Assembly (NCBI GenBank): GCA_947599925.1
Contig: CANQFT010000001.1
Coordinates: forward strand, 1 to 64,000
Source: an uncultured Oscillospiraceae bacterium
GTDB lineage: Bacteria; Bacillota; Clostridia; Oscillospirales; Oscillospiraceae
Length of the DNA stretch: 64,000 bases
Direction: 5' to 3'
The position numbers and the translations under genes are program-made. Below the pieces are notes generated by a model. That model made no database searches, was not told the DNA's origin, and saw only the letters and a program-made list of their open reading frames with translations. Below are positions 8,040-20,100 of the stretch, piece by piece; the first letter of the stretch is position 1, and the number at the start of each line of letters is the position of its first letter.

Positions 8040-11000
8040 ATGAAAAAGAGTATGAAACAGTGGCTGTCAGCTCTGCTCGCCATCGTCATGGTGGCCGGTA
8101 TGCTGATGGTCCCTGCCGGAGCCGCCGTGCCCATGGGCAGCGGCGACACGGCGGAAACCCCCGCCGCGGCGGGCAACGCGCCGGATACCGTATCCGGCGG
8201 CCACAGCGGCGCTGTGGCCGATACCCCTGCCGACTTGACGGATGCAACGGGGACTGTCGGCAGTGAGTGGGCCTTTACCGACGTCAAGTACGAGAATCCC
8301 AGCACCGAGGCCATCGACGGGCTGGTGTTCTCCGGCGGCGTGAAAAAGGAGGCAAACAAGAGCCACCTGCAGGGCGGCGTCGGCGGCAAGGTCACGATCC
8401 CTGTTGCCGGGCCCTGTGACGTCCAGGTCACATACTATTACCAGGCCAATGGCACCATCGGTGACGTGAGCTTTTACACCGCCTCCAACGACACCGGTAC
8501 GTATGAGACCCAGAGCTACACCTACACCGGTCCCGACAGTGGTACGGTAGATTTGACCTTCCTGGGCAGCAGCTACGTTACCAAAATCGCGATCGCTGCA
8601 AGCTCCAACGGGACCGCCACCGTCAACTCCCTGAAGGCGGACAAGACCGCTCTGACGGTGGAAGTGGACGCTGAGGGCACCATCAACACCGCCCTCAACG
8701 GCAAGGCCGCCACCGTCTACGCCTTCTCCGACAGCGAGAGCAACGCCACGGTGAGCGTGGAGGGCAAGGCCGTGAAGGTGACCGGCAAGGCTGAGGGCTC
8801 CGCCAATGTGGTGATCGCCGCTTCGGCGACGCCGCTGAACAGCATAGACGAGGCCAAGGCGGTGGACGAAGCCATGAAGGTGGAGATCCCCGTCACGGTC
8901 AAGGCCAAGCCCACCGGCCCGGTCTATGTGGCGGAGGGGAACTACTCCTTCGGCGGGGATGAGGCGACCAACACCATCCCCGGCATCACCTGGGGTGAGA
9001 CGATCGCCCACGACAACGGACACGGCCCCAACAACCAGGCGGCTTCGGGCGCCACCGCCACGGTGAAGATCAACCTGAAGCAGACGGCCAATGTCACCCT
9101 GCGGACCTGCTGCTATGGCAAGGGCTGCACCATCGAGGAGACGTCGATCCCGGGCTCCGTCGACAAGGAGTACACCTATAACACCGGTATCGACGTCACC
9201 TCCGATGGCGGCACCGTGGGCGAGCGCGTCAACGGCACTGAGGCCGAGGAGAGCGGAAGCAGAGCGGTGATCACCCTGAAGGGCGCCACGGGCGAGCTCA
9301 CCTTCACCTTCACCGGCACCGTGTACATCCACTCCATTGACGTGTCCTACATCGACACCACGGGCGTGGATGACGGCGGCAAGATCTCGGTGTGGGACTT
9401 CGGCGCCCAGCAGCTGGACGCGGCCAAGTTCAACAACAAGCTGACCGAGGACATCATCAACGCCTGGTATCCCGGCGTGGAGCCCGGCACCCCCAATAAG
9501 AACCTGGCCAGCTTTGACATGGAGAAGGGCAACGGGATCTCCTTCTCGGATGGCGGCTATTCCTCCACCCACCGTCTGCGCACCAAAAACACGAATCTGA
9601 CCCACTATGACGACAAGGATCTGACGGCCCCGCAGGGTATGGACCCGTACTTCAGCGATGAGGCCGTCACCTATAACGGCTACATCTACTCCAACAAGAG
9701 CGCCGACGCCACCGTCTCCCTGGGTCTGCGGGCCAACAAGGGCGACAAGCTGGTCCTGATGGTCAGCTCCAACGGCGGCGACGGCACCTGCGTGCTGGAG
9801 GATGCCGAGGGCGGCAAGGTGGAGCAGGAGTACTCCAAAGACAACAAGGTCCAGGCTCTGACCTACTGGCCCGCCATGACGGGCGCGTATAAGTTCTACT
9901 ACACCAAGGAGAAGATGGTGGTGGCCCGTATCTACCGGGAGCCCGGCACGGCTGTGACCGTGAGCGGCACCTTCACCGGGGCTACGGACACTCTGGCCGA
10001 GGGCTGCCAGCTGGTCTTTACCGACCTGAACAACGGTTCCCAGGAGAAAGTCACTCCCGCCGACGGCAATTATTCCGTGGAGCTGTTCCAGGGCCACAAG
10101 TACACGCTGAGCCTGGCGGGGGACGACAAGCACGTCATCTCCTCTGACCGTGAGCTGGACCTGAGCGCGGAGACGGCCACGGAAAAGACCCTGAACGTCA
10201 CCGTTGAGGCGGTGCCCATGAGCAAAGTCACCGTCACCGTTTCCGGCGTGGAGGAGAGCATCACCTCCCCCGCCACTGCCCGGATCGTCTTCAAGCCCCA
10301 GGGAGACGACGCGATCTATGAGCCGCCCGCGCTCAATGTGGCCAACGGCGACCAGACCGTGGATCTGGAGAAGAATCGGGAGTACACCGTCACCCTGATC
10401 AACGCCGACGATTACACCGTCAGCGCGCCCGCCGCCGCCGTGAAGTTCGAGCAGGACATCGGCACCCAGGCGGTCACTCTGGCGGCGGTGCCCACCTACA
10501 AGGTCACCATTGAGCCCACCGGCCTGACCCTGGCGGACCTGGCCGACGCCACCTTTACCTTTACCCGGATCGCGGATCCCTACACCGACGCCAAGGGGAA
10601 GCCCGCGATGTACACCTACACCTTCACCGGCCCGGACAACATCATGCTCCGGGACGGCCAGTACAAGATCGTGGTGGATACCACCAAGGGGACCCAGAAG
10701 CTCACCCCCGACGTGAAGGTCAACGGCGCGGCTGTGACCCGCACGGTGGCCTTTGAGACGGAGCTTCCCACCAGTTGGGTCTTTACCGACAGCAAGTATG
10801 AGACCCCTGGCGAGGACCCCATCGACGGGCTGGTGTTTGCCGGCGGCGTGAAGAAGGAGTCCGGCAAGAGTCACCTGCAGGGCGGCGCCGGCAGCACCAT
10901 TCAGGTGCCGGTGAACGGCCCCTGCGACGTGGTGGTCTCTATCTACTATCAGGCTAACATCACGGTGGGCGACGTGACCAAGGTGCTCCAGGATGGCGAC

Positions 11001-13730
11001 ACGGGCTACAACAGCACCAGCGAAACCTATGACGTCACCTATCACTACACCGGCGAGGCCGGGACTGTGACGATCACCTTCAACGACAAGTGCTATGTCA
11101 CCGCCATCAAGACGGTCTACGCCGGCGGCGAGCAGATCACCCAGGACTTTACCGTCACGGTGGGCAAGGATGGCAGCAAGGACTACCAGACCATCGGCGC
11201 GGCTCTGGCGGCTGTGGCGGCCATGGACCGGGCCTCCGGCGTCCGGGCCACCATCGCCATCGACCCGGGCGACTATGAGGAGCAGCTGATCGTCAACATC
11301 CCCAACATCACCCTGAAGAACGCCAGCGAGACCCCCTCCATCGCTCTGACGGACAAGGGCGTACACATTGACCCCAACGCCGTGCGTATCACCTGGTACT
11401 ACGGCCACGGCTACGACTACTACTCCATGACCACCGGCGGCGTCTATGACCCGGAGGTCATGGCGGTCAACCAGGAGAACGGCTATCTGACCTTCAGCAA
11501 CGACGGCAGCAACCAGGGGCAGACCTTCTGGAACTCCACCGTCTCGATCCTGGCCGACGGCTTCCAGGCCGAGGGCATCATCTTCGAGAACTCCTTCAAC
11601 CAGTATATGTCCGCCAAGGCCAAGGAGGACACCATCGTCTCCCAGGGCGCGGCTCCCGCCAAGGACCGCGAGAACCTTGAGGTGGGCGACACCTCCGTCC
11701 AGGGCAAGAGCTGGGTGGAGCGGGCCGCCGCCCTGGGCATCAACAACGGCGTGGGCAACACCTATTTTGAGAACTGCGCCTTCGTGGGCCGCCAGGACGT
11801 GCTCTTCGGCGGCACCGGGGACAAGGTCGCCCTTTATAAGTGCGACCTGCTGGGCTCTACCGACTACATCATGGGTCCCATGACCGCTGTGTTCGCCAAG
11901 TGCAACCTGCTGATGAACACCGGCGTGGAGCAGAGCAACACCGACGTGTCCTACATCACCGCCGGTCAGCAGGCCAATAGTGGCACCAGGGGCTACCTGA
12001 TGTACAACTGCACCATCGGCTCCACCACGCCCAACGTCAACACCGCCGCCACGCTGAAGTCCAAGCCCGGCACCTTCGGCCGCGCCTGGAGCGCCGACTG
12101 CGAGGTCGTCTGGTACGAGACCATCGTGGAGGGCACCACCACCACGGCTGACGGCACCCAGGGCGACACCGAGGTCTCCCTGATCCAGCCCGCGGGCTGG
12201 ACCGAGGGCCTGGGCGGCAAGTTCGACCGCTGCGCCGAGTACCACACCCATGAGGTGGAGGGCACCGTCCCCAACCGTTTGGCCCCCGCGGCGGTCCTTG
12301 ACACGCCTGTGTTGAAGGACGGCACTCCCATTGACTACGAGACCTGGCTGGGCGACTGGAAGCCTTTCGAGGGCAAGGATATGACCGTTGACTGCCCCGA
12401 CGCTGAGACGCCCGCTGCCACCGCCATCACCCTGAAAGACGGCGAGGCCGACGCCGAGGCCGCCTACACCATGAAGGTGGGCGAGACCAAGGACCTGACC
12501 GTGGTCGTCACGCCCGCCGAGGCCGACCAGAGCTTCACCGTCTCCGGCGCCACCGAGGCCGTCGCCGCCACCGCGGGCGAGGGCAAGATCACCATCGCCG
12601 CCAACGCCGCCACCGAGGAGGCCGTGACCATCACCGTCACCGCCACCGGCACGGAGCTCACCGATACCGTGGCCATCACCGTGGAAAAGGACGGCGGCGG
12701 GGATCAGCCCGAACCCTCCGATCCCGCCAAGGCCCTGGCCGACGCCATCACCGAGGCCGAGAAGCTGGCCGCGGACACCCAGACCAGCGAGGACGGCGCC
12801 GACGTCCGCAAGACCGAGATGTGGGTCACGGAGGACGTGATGGGCGCCTTCCAGGATGCCATCAAAGCCGCCAGGACCGTGGCCGGCACCGAGGGCGTCA
12901 CCGACGCCCAGCTCGCCGCCGCTCTGGAGACCCTGAACGGCGCCGTAAAGACCTTTACCGACGCGCGCAAAGAGGGCACCAGGCGGAGCTCCCTGGCGAC
13001 CACCACGCCCAGCGGCTCCAACACCACCACCACCGTCACCGAGACCAAGCCCAACGCCAACGGCGACACGGTCAAGTCCACCACCAAGCCCGGCGGTGAC
13101 AAGACCATCACCGTCACCACCAAGGACGGCGACGTCATCGCCCAGGTGACCCTGCCCGCCACCATCCCCACCCCCACCGCCAAGTTCACCGACGTGCCCG
13201 ACAGCCATTGGGCCGCCAAGGCCATCAACGAGATGGCCGGCCTGAACATGGTCCAGGGCGTGAACGAGGCCAGGGACGTCTTTGCCCCCAATGACGTGAT
13301 GAACCGGGCCAGCGTGGCCACCATGTTCTACCGCCTGTCCAACGGCCAGCCCGGCCTGGAGAACACCTTCGCCGACGTCCAGGGCCACTGGTCCGCCGAC
13401 GCGGTGGCCTGGGCCGCCCTGACCGGCGTGGTCTCCGGCTACCCCGACGGGACCTTCCAGCCCGAGGCCACCATCACCCGCCAGCAGCTGGCCGCCATGC
13501 TGCAGCGCTACGCGGAGCTGCTGGCCATGGACGCCAGCGCCCACGCCTCCGCCCTGGACGCCTTCGTGGACGGCGATCAGGCCGCTGACTGGGCCGTGGA
13601 CGGCCTGGCCTGGTGCGTGAAGAACGGCATCATGAACGGCCGCGGCAACGGCGCGCTGGATCCCACCAGCAACATCACCCGCGCCGAGGCGTCCGCCATG
13701 TTCGACCGCTTCATCCACCTGGTGAAGTAA
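8040..13730 (+). CDS. Giant SLH-anchored pectin methylesterase (CE8)
   Basis: 1896 residues from ATG 8040 (AGGAGGGAACCAC). Sec signal 1-29. A beta-sandwich-like module at about 75-185 recurs at about 911-1020 (WxFTDxKYExP...GGVKKE...SHLQGG), flanking several Ig-like segments; both copies are candidate carbohydrate-binding modules. The pectinesterase beta-helix runs from about 1037 to 1430. Its active-site motifs are GRQDVLF (about 1251), STDYIMG (about 1272, nucleophile Asp) and FGRAW (about 1347, Arg). They vary from the common QDTLY, VDFIFG and RPW but keep the catalytic Gln/Asp/Asp/Arg. Then come an Ig-like domain, a FIVAR-like helical segment (about 1565-1645) and three SLH domains (about 1716-1896) for cell-wall polymer anchoring. 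It releases methanol from pectin, making substrate for the PL9 lyases. Confidence 0.88.
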   Translation: MKKSMKQWLSALLAIVMVAGMLMVPAGAAVPMGSGDTAETPAAAGNAPDTVSGGHSGAVADTPADLTDATGTVGSEWAFTDVKYENPSTEAIDGLVFSGGVKKEANKSHLQGGVGGKVTIPVAGPCDVQVTYYYQANGTIGDVSFYTASNDTGTYETQSYTYTGPDSGTVDLTFLGSSYVTKIAIAASSNGTATVNSLKADKTALTVEVDAEGTINTALNGKAATVYAFSDSESNATVSVEGKAVKVTGKAEGSANVVIAASATPLNSIDEAKAVDEAMKVEIPVTVKAKPTGPVYVAEGNYSFGGDEATNTIPGITWGETIAHDNGHGPNNQAASGATATVKINLKQTANVTLRTCCYGKGCTIEETSIPGSVDKEYTYNTGIDVTSDGGTVGERVNGTEAEESGSRAVITLKGATGELTFTFTGTVYIHSIDVSYIDTTGVDDGGKISVWDFGAQQLDAAKFNNKLTEDIINAWYPGVEPGTPNKNLASFDMEKGNGISFSDGGYSSTHRLRTKNTNLTHYDDKDLTAPQGMDPYFSDEAVTYNGYIYSNKSADATVSLGLRANKGDKLVLMVSSNGGDGTCVLEDAEGGKVEQEYSKDNKVQALTYWPAMTGAYKFYYTKEKMVVARIYREPGTAVTVSGTFTGATDTLAEGCQLVFTDLNNGSQEKVTPADGNYSVELFQGHKYTLSLAGDDKHVISSDRELDLSAETATEKTLNVTVEAVPMSKVTVTVSGVEESITSPATARIVFKPQGDDAIYEPPALNVANGDQTVDLEKNREYTVTLINADDYTVSAPAAAVKFEQDIGTQAVTLAAVPTYKVTIEPTGLTLADLADATFTFTRIADPYTDAKGKPAMYTYTFTGPDNIMLRDGQYKIVVDTTKGTQKLTPDVKVNGAAVTRTVAFETELPTSWVFTDSKYETPGEDPIDGLVFAGGVKKESGKSHLQGGAGSTIQVPVNGPCDVVVSIYYQANITVGDVTKVLQDGDTGYNSTSETYDVTYHYTGEAGTVTITFNDKCYVTAIKTVYAGGEQITQDFTVTVGKDGSKDYQTIGAALAAVAAMDRASGVRATIAIDPGDYEEQLIVNIPNITLKNASETPSIALTDKGVHIDPNAVRITWYYGHGYDYYSMTTGGVYDPEVMAVNQENGYLTFSNDGSNQGQTFWNSTVSILADGFQAEGIIFENSFNQYMSAKAKEDTIVSQGAAPAKDRENLEVGDTSVQGKSWVERAAALGINNGVGNTYFENCAFVGRQDVLFGGTGDKVALYKCDLLGSTDYIMGPMTAVFAKCNLLMNTGVEQSNTDVSYITAGQQANSGTRGYLMYNCTIGSTTPNVNTAATLKSKPGTFGRAWSADCEVVWYETIVEGTTTTADGTQGDTEVSLIQPAGWTEGLGGKFDRCAEYHTHEVEGTVPNRLAPAAVLDTPVLKDGTPIDYETWLGDWKPFEGKDMTVDCPDAETPAATAITLKDGEADAEAAYTMKVGETKDLTVVVTPAEADQSFTVSGATEAVAATAGEGKITIAANAATEEAVTITVTATGTELTDTVAITVEKDGGGDQPEPSDPAKALADAITEAEKLAADTQTSEDGADVRKTEMWVTEDVMGAFQDAIKAARTVAGTEGVTDAQLAAALETLNGAVKTFTDARKEGTRRSSLATTTPSGSNTTTTVTETKPNANGDTVKSTTKPGGDKTITVTTKDGDVIAQVTLPATIPTPTAKFTDVPDSHWAAKAINEMAGLNMVQGVNEARDVFAPNDVMNRASVATMFYRLSNGQPGLENTFADVQGHWSADAVAWAALTGVVSGYPDGTFQPEATITRQQLAAMLQRYAELLAMDASAHASALDAFVDGDQAADWAVDGLAWCVKNGIMNGRGNGALDPTSNITRAEASAMFDRFIHLVK

Positions 13731-13783
13731 AAAACCCAGCGCGGGACCGGGCCTGACCCCGGCCACGCGGCAAAAAACAAGCG

Positions 13784-13813
13784 AAGGGCCGCCCCCACCG
13801 GGGCGGCCCTTTC
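13784..13813 (+). terminator. Terminator after SLH methylesterase
   Basis: AAGGGCCGCCCC / GGGGCGGCCCTT stem with a short T tail. Confidence 0.75.
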
Positions 13814-13822
13814 CGTTTGCCC

Positions 13823-14012
13823 AAAAGCCTCGCAGAGTTTCGCGCCTACGGCGCGAAAACATCATAAATCATTTTTTGCCAGGACATGCGCCTGGCAAAA
13901 AATACTTCTCGGCCCGCAAACGTGCGGCCCGACCACCTCGGTGGGCGGGCCGTGCGCTGCAGCGGGCCGCAAAAAAATTATCATAAAAGCGGCTTCGCTG
14001 CTTTTATGATAA
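13823..14012. repeat. Dispersed composite palindromic repeat, copy B (full)
   Basis: Four hairpin modules in order: GCCTCGCAGAGTTTCGCGCC...GGCGCGAAA (13827-13858); TTTTTTGCCAGG...CCTGGCAAAAAA (about 13873-13903); a long nested stem from CGGCCCGCAAACGTGCG to GCGGGCCGC (13911-13970); and a terminator-like hairpin TTATCATAAAAGC...GCTTTTATGATAA (13978-14012). It fills most of the gap between the methylesterase and the second PL9 gene. Confidence 0.8.
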
Positions 14013-14101
14013 TAAATTTTCGGCCATTTTGTAGACAAAAAGGCCCGGAGGGACCAGATAATGTGGTTTGGTAAAAACGCAAAAAAATCCACAAAAAAGA
14101 C

Positions 14102-14130
14102 TTGCGTTGTTGGGCAAGGTGTGCTAAAAT
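14102..14130 (+). promoter_or_regulatory. Promoter of SLH-anchored PL9 lyase
   Basis: TTGCGT (14102-14107), 17 bases, TAAAAT (14125-14130). Same architecture as the promoters of the two preceding pectinase genes. Confidence 0.6.
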
Positions 14131-14191
14131 ACCCTCAGTATGGTGCCGGAGTATCGGCAAAATGCACTTTATTCTTTTAGGAGGGAACACG

Positions 14192-17100
14192 ATGAAAAGA
14201 TCAACAAAGCAACTGCTGTCAATGTTGTTGGCCATTGTGATGGTCATCGGCCTGGCAGTGCCTGCGATGGCCGCGCGGCCCATGGGCGGCGACGCGGTCG
14301 AGACGCCCGCGGGCGAGGCGGCCCCTCAGGTCGGGCACAGCGGCAAGACCGCCCAGCCCGTGGCCGAGTTGACCGCGGCTGGCGCTAAAAAGACGCTGAA
14401 CGCCAGTGAAATGACTGAGTTCACCAATAGTGGTGATCAGCAGAAGACAGACGGCGCCACCGAGGTGGTGGACAGCTTCTTCACCATCCACTACGGCGCC
14501 AGGGATAAGTGCGACGCCAACAAGAAGACCTTTGACGACAACTTCTCGGCCACTCAGCGTCTGAACTTCGGTGCGGCGACTGACTTTACGAAGGGCACCG
14601 ACTACATCGAGTTCACCACCACGGAGCCCACCCTGGTGAAGCTCTGGTGGGTGGCCAACAAAAAGGACCGCCCCACCGCCATCTATAAGTCCACCGACAC
14701 CGCCACCGCCGTGTGGTCCTCCGGCGACCCCGGCGAGGACAACAAGCTGATGATGAGCAGCAAGTATCTGGCTGATTCCGCTACTTATTACATCGGCTTC
14801 CCCGGTTCCGGCGGCAACTACATCTTCAAGATCGAGGCCATTTCCGTGGCGGCTGAGCCCACCACCACAAATGCCGCGCTGGGCAAACCCTCCATCACTG
14901 TGGCGGCGAATGCGGAAACGGCCGGGACCTATGACGTCACCGTCACCGGCGTTGCCATCGGCAAGGTAGAGGACGCGTCCTACAACGTGACCCAGAACGC
15001 CGAGAAGGTGGTCGTCTCCGCCTACAAGAACGCCGCTTCTGAGGCTGCCGCCTCCGTGACCATCACCAAGTATACCGAGGCCAGCGGCAGCAACGTGGCC
15101 TCCTTCGACCTCAGCAAGCTGGGCACGGGTTCCTACACCTTCAAGGCCGTGGCCCACCAGGGCGAGACCACCACGGAGTCTGCGACCTCCGCGGCTGAGG
15201 AGTACGTCCTGCCCCTGGCCAAGCCCGAAGTGACCGCCAAGGGCGATGACGGCAAGGTCACTCTCACTTGGGCTGCCGTGGCCGAGGCCACCAGCTATGA
15301 GGTTTACCAGGGCGAGACCAAGCTGGAGGTCACCCCCACCGAGGACAAGGGCACCTGCACCGCCGTTGTCACCGGTCTGACCAACGGCACCGAGTACACC
15401 TTCACCGTGAAAGCCCTCCGCGCTGACCCGCAGGCCGAGACCACCTCTGACGCGGTCACGGCCACCCCCTCTGTTGAGGCCGTTGGCGCTCCCCAGACCT
15501 ATACCTTCAACGCCGGTGACATCACCGGCTATGAAAAGAAAACCGTCACGGCGGCCCGGAACTACAAGGCCGGTACCGCGAACCACTTCACCGTCTACGA
15601 CAACCCCGGCAAGAGCGAGGTCGTGTCCTCTGACATAGCGACTGGCGGCCCCTTCGACGACGGCTTCGTGCCCACCCAGCGCTTCTCCACCGGCGGTAAG
15701 TTCAGCACCCTGGATTCCGGCACCATCTCCTTTGACGTTGCGATGTCCGCCACCATCAAAGTCTGGTGGGGCAACAACGGCGCCAACCGCCCGGTAGCGA
15801 TTTATCAGGGCACCAGCACTACCCCCAAGGCCACTGACGGCGCCCAGGTCGCGGAAAAGGACAACGCCATCATCAGCACGTTTAAGGTGACAGAGGCCGG
15901 CACCTATACCATCAGCGGCACCAGCGACGTCAGCGGCGGCATCTACATCTATAAGATCTTGGTCACGGAGACCAAGCCCGCTGAGACCATGACCTTCAAC
16001 GCCGGTGACATCACCGGCTATGAAAAGAAAACCGTCACGGCGGCCCGGAACTACAAGGCCGGTACCGCGAACTTCTTCACCGTCTACGACAACCCCGGCA
16101 AGAGCGAGGTCGTGTCCTCTGACATAGCGACCGGCGGCCCCTTTGATGACGGCTTTGCGCCCACCCAGCGCTTCTCCACCGGCGGTAAGTTTAGCACCCT
16201 GGATTCCGGCACCATCGCTTTCACCACCACCGAGGCCGCCAAGGTCAAGGTCTGGTGGGGCAACAACGGCGCCAACCGCGAGATAGCGATCTATAAGGGC
16301 ACCAGCACTACGCCGCTTGCCTCTGACGGCTCCCAGATTGCGGAAAAGGACAACGCCATCATCAGCTCCTTCAAGACGACGGATGCCGACACCTACACCA
16401 TCGGCGGCACCTCCGGCAACAGCGGCGGCATCTACATCTATAAGATCACGGTCACCTACGGCGGCGGCCAGGACGAGGTCACAGTTCCCTGGACGTCTGA
16501 TGCCATCGGCACGCCCACGATCAAGAGCGCGACCGCCGCGAACGGCGAGATCCAGGCCGTGGTCACCGGCGTGGGCATCGGCGCTGTGGAGACGGACGAC
16601 GCCATCACCACTTACGCCGACAAGGTGGTCGTGAGCCTCTACAACGAGGCCGGCACGCTCGTTGACAGCGAGGACGTCACCAAGCTCGGCGGAAAGACCG
16701 CTGAGAACACGGTGAGCTTCGCGCCCCCCGCCACCGGCAAGTACACCGTCAAGGCTGCTGCCGTTCGCGACGGCGAGACGGACATCGAGGGCCAGGCGTC
16801 TGAGCCTGTCACTTTCACCCTCCCCCTCGCTGTTCCCGCCATCGCCTCCGCCTCCAGCAACGGCGCCGAGGCCGGCGCGGCCACGGTGAGCATGACTGTG
16901 GCCTGGGCCTCCGTGGCTGAGGCCAACAGCTACAACCTCTACTACCGCGTCAAGAACGCCGCCGAGTGGAGCGGCCCCATCACGGTGGAGGACAAGGGCA
17001 CCTCCCGCACCACCGCCACCGTCACCGGCCTGACCGCCGGCGAGACCTATGAGTTCGCCGTGGAAGCCGTGCGGAACGCCGGCACCATCAACGGCGTGAC

Positions 17101-20100
17101 CGTGACCGCGGAGACCACGGACAAGTCCGCCGTGGAAGAGGGCGTCGCCCTGGCCAAGAAGACGATCCCCTGGACCGAGGTGGTCTTTGGTACCTCCACC
17201 ACCGACCGGTTCAACGCAGTGGTAAAGCCCGGCCTCCAGCTGTACGATCTCAACGCCGATAAGAAGGACGAACCGGTGGAGACCTATACCGCTGACGGCA
17301 ACGAGTCCATCACCGTCAACGACAACGGCGACTACACCCTGACCCTCAGCGGCCAGGAGCCTCGCACCATCGCGGGGCTGACCGGTGACCTGAACACCGA
17401 CCCGGAGGGGCGCGTGCTCCTGTTCTCCCACGAAGGCGCCGGCAAGATCAAGGAGGGTGAGGGCGCCGATGGCCAGCTGTTCTACTACACCGCCATCCCC
17501 GCCGGCACCAACTACACCCTGACCGCTGACGCGGAGGTCCTGCGCTGGATCACCCGCGACACCCAGAACGGCTTCGGTCTGGCCGCCATGGACCGCGTGG
17601 CCGACAAGAGCTGGACCGGCTCCGCCAGTTCCAACTCCGGCAACTACTGGAACAACGTCTACTACGCCGGCGCTGCCCGTGGCTCCTTCAGCTACGACAG
17701 CAAGAACGGCAAGACGTACAGCAACAAGGACGCCGGCTATGACAGCGCCACCAAGTACAGCTACTACATGGGCCCCTACGCCATCGTCAAGACCGGCACT
17801 CCCCTGGTCAACGGCGTTGCCTATGACGGCAGCGCCGCCCCCGCCAACTACTACGAGCGCCGCTTCCCGCTGGACACCCGCCTGGCCATTGACGGCCGTA
17901 CCGCCAAGTACGAGAGCAACACCAACCGCTTCAACCTCATCGGCAACTACACCGTCTCGCCGAAGGGGTACTACGCCACCTATGACAGCGCCAGCGGTTG
18001 GATGAAGAACTACGAGCTGACCAAGGTGAAGATCCAGCTGCAAAAGAACAACACCGGCTACATCTCCACCATGTGGGATGAGACCGGCACCAATATGCTG
18101 GGCCAGAACATCGAGTACTTCGTCAACGGCGCCATGGAGCTGAGCGGCGACACGCCCTACCATGCCGACGACGAGTCCGGCCGCAAGGACATCCCCGAGC
18201 TGCAGCAGTGCCTGGACAGCGACTTTGAGTATGTGGGCCTGTTCACCTCCCGTGACATCGATGTGCTCTTCACCAACGTGCAACTGACCACCATCGATCC
18301 CGCGGACGACGCGCCCGCCGAGAAGCCGCCCGTCACTTCCATCATCCCCACCATGAGCATCAGCTCCGGCACCAGCTCCAACAGCGCCGACTTCACCCTG
18401 TCCGTCACCGCCACCGTTGAGGGCACCGTGTCCGTCAAGCAGAACGGCGCGGCTCTGCCCGAGCCCTATGAGATCAAGTACAACGCCAGCGGCGAGACCG
18501 AGCGTCTGGACATCCCTGTCACGCTCGCGACGGGCAACACCACCTTCGAGGTCACCTTCAACCCCGACCCCGACCAGACCCTGCCTCCCTACACCGTGCT
18601 GGACAACACCAACCCCATCACGAAGACCTCCGTGGTCACGTACAATCCCAACTACAAGTACCTGCAGAACATCTATGTCTCCCCCAAGGGCAATGACAAC
18701 GGCTTCGGCACCAAGTCCCAGCCTCTGGACATCTACACCGCCGTCAGCGTGGTCTCCCCCGGCCAGAACATCGTTCTGATGGAGGGCGTCTACAATCTGC
18801 AAAAGGGCATCAGCATCGGCCGCGGCATGAGCGGTTTCGATGGCACCGTCACCCTGCAGCGCGCCGTGCTGGATGAGAACGGCGATCCCGTGGTGGACGA
18901 GGAGACCGGCGCGATCGTCACCGAGCCGTTCGAGAAGGACGCCCGCATCTATATGGTAGCCGATGTGGACGAAAACGGCGACCCGGTGAAGGTGGTCCTG
19001 AACGGCCAGCGGAAGTACAGCGTGCTCACCCAAGGCGCCAGCTACTGGGTCTTCAAGGACTTCGAGGTGGTCGGCTCCAGCGGCACCGGCTTCCAGGTCT
19101 CCGGCAACTACAACCTGGTCCAGAACGTCAAGCTCCACGACAACCTGTCCACCGGCCTGCAGATCAGCCGCTTCGCCAGTGGCGACAGGATCCCTGAGCG
19201 CAACGGCGCTGAGCCCTCTATCGACGGCGATCTGAAAATCACCGACTGGGGCGACTGGCCCTGCAACAACATCATCCTCAACTGCGAGTCCTACCGTAAC
19301 TACGACAGCGGCTACGGCGGCGCCGACGGCTTTGGCGCCAAGGAGACCTGCGGCGCAGGCAACATCTTCGACGGCTGCGCGGCTTACTGGAACTCCGATG
19401 ACGGCTGGGATCTGTTCGCCAAGACCGAGCCGGACAAGGGCCCGCTGGGCCGTGTGACCCTCAAGAACTGCGTCACCTTTGAAAACGGCTACGAGGTGCG
19501 TAAGCTGGACGCCAGCGGCGCGGCCACCTATGACGCCGATGGCAACGCCGAGATGAACTACGACGCCCAGGGCAATATCATCAAGGTGCCCGCCGGCAAC
19601 GGCAACGGCTTCAAGTTGGGCGGCTCTCACCTGCCCGGCGCCCACAGCATCACCAACTCCTTCGCCTTCTACAACAAGGCCAAGGGCTTCGACTCCAACA
19701 ACGGCCCCGACATCAAGGTCATCGACTGCACCGCGTATAACAACGGCGAGGAGAACGTGGGCCTGGGCTCCAACTTCACGCCGCGGAACTACAAGGTGGA
19801 GGGCACCGTCTCCTTCAAGGACGACACGATGACGGGCGAGAAGATGGCGGACGCCACTCCCTCCGCAAACGGCGACACCTCCGTCTATAACTACTATCAG
19901 TGGGACGGCACCGCCTCCAAGGGCGTGGGCACCGTGAGCGGTAACATCACCGCGGCCAACTTCGTCTCCCTGGACTTTGACAACACCAAGTGGGTCAACG
20001 GCGCTCCCCGCGACGAGACCGGCGCTCTGGACCTGGGCACCTTCCTGCAGCTCACGGGCGTCACCGGCGCCGGCGCGACCCAGGATAAGGTCGAGCCTGA

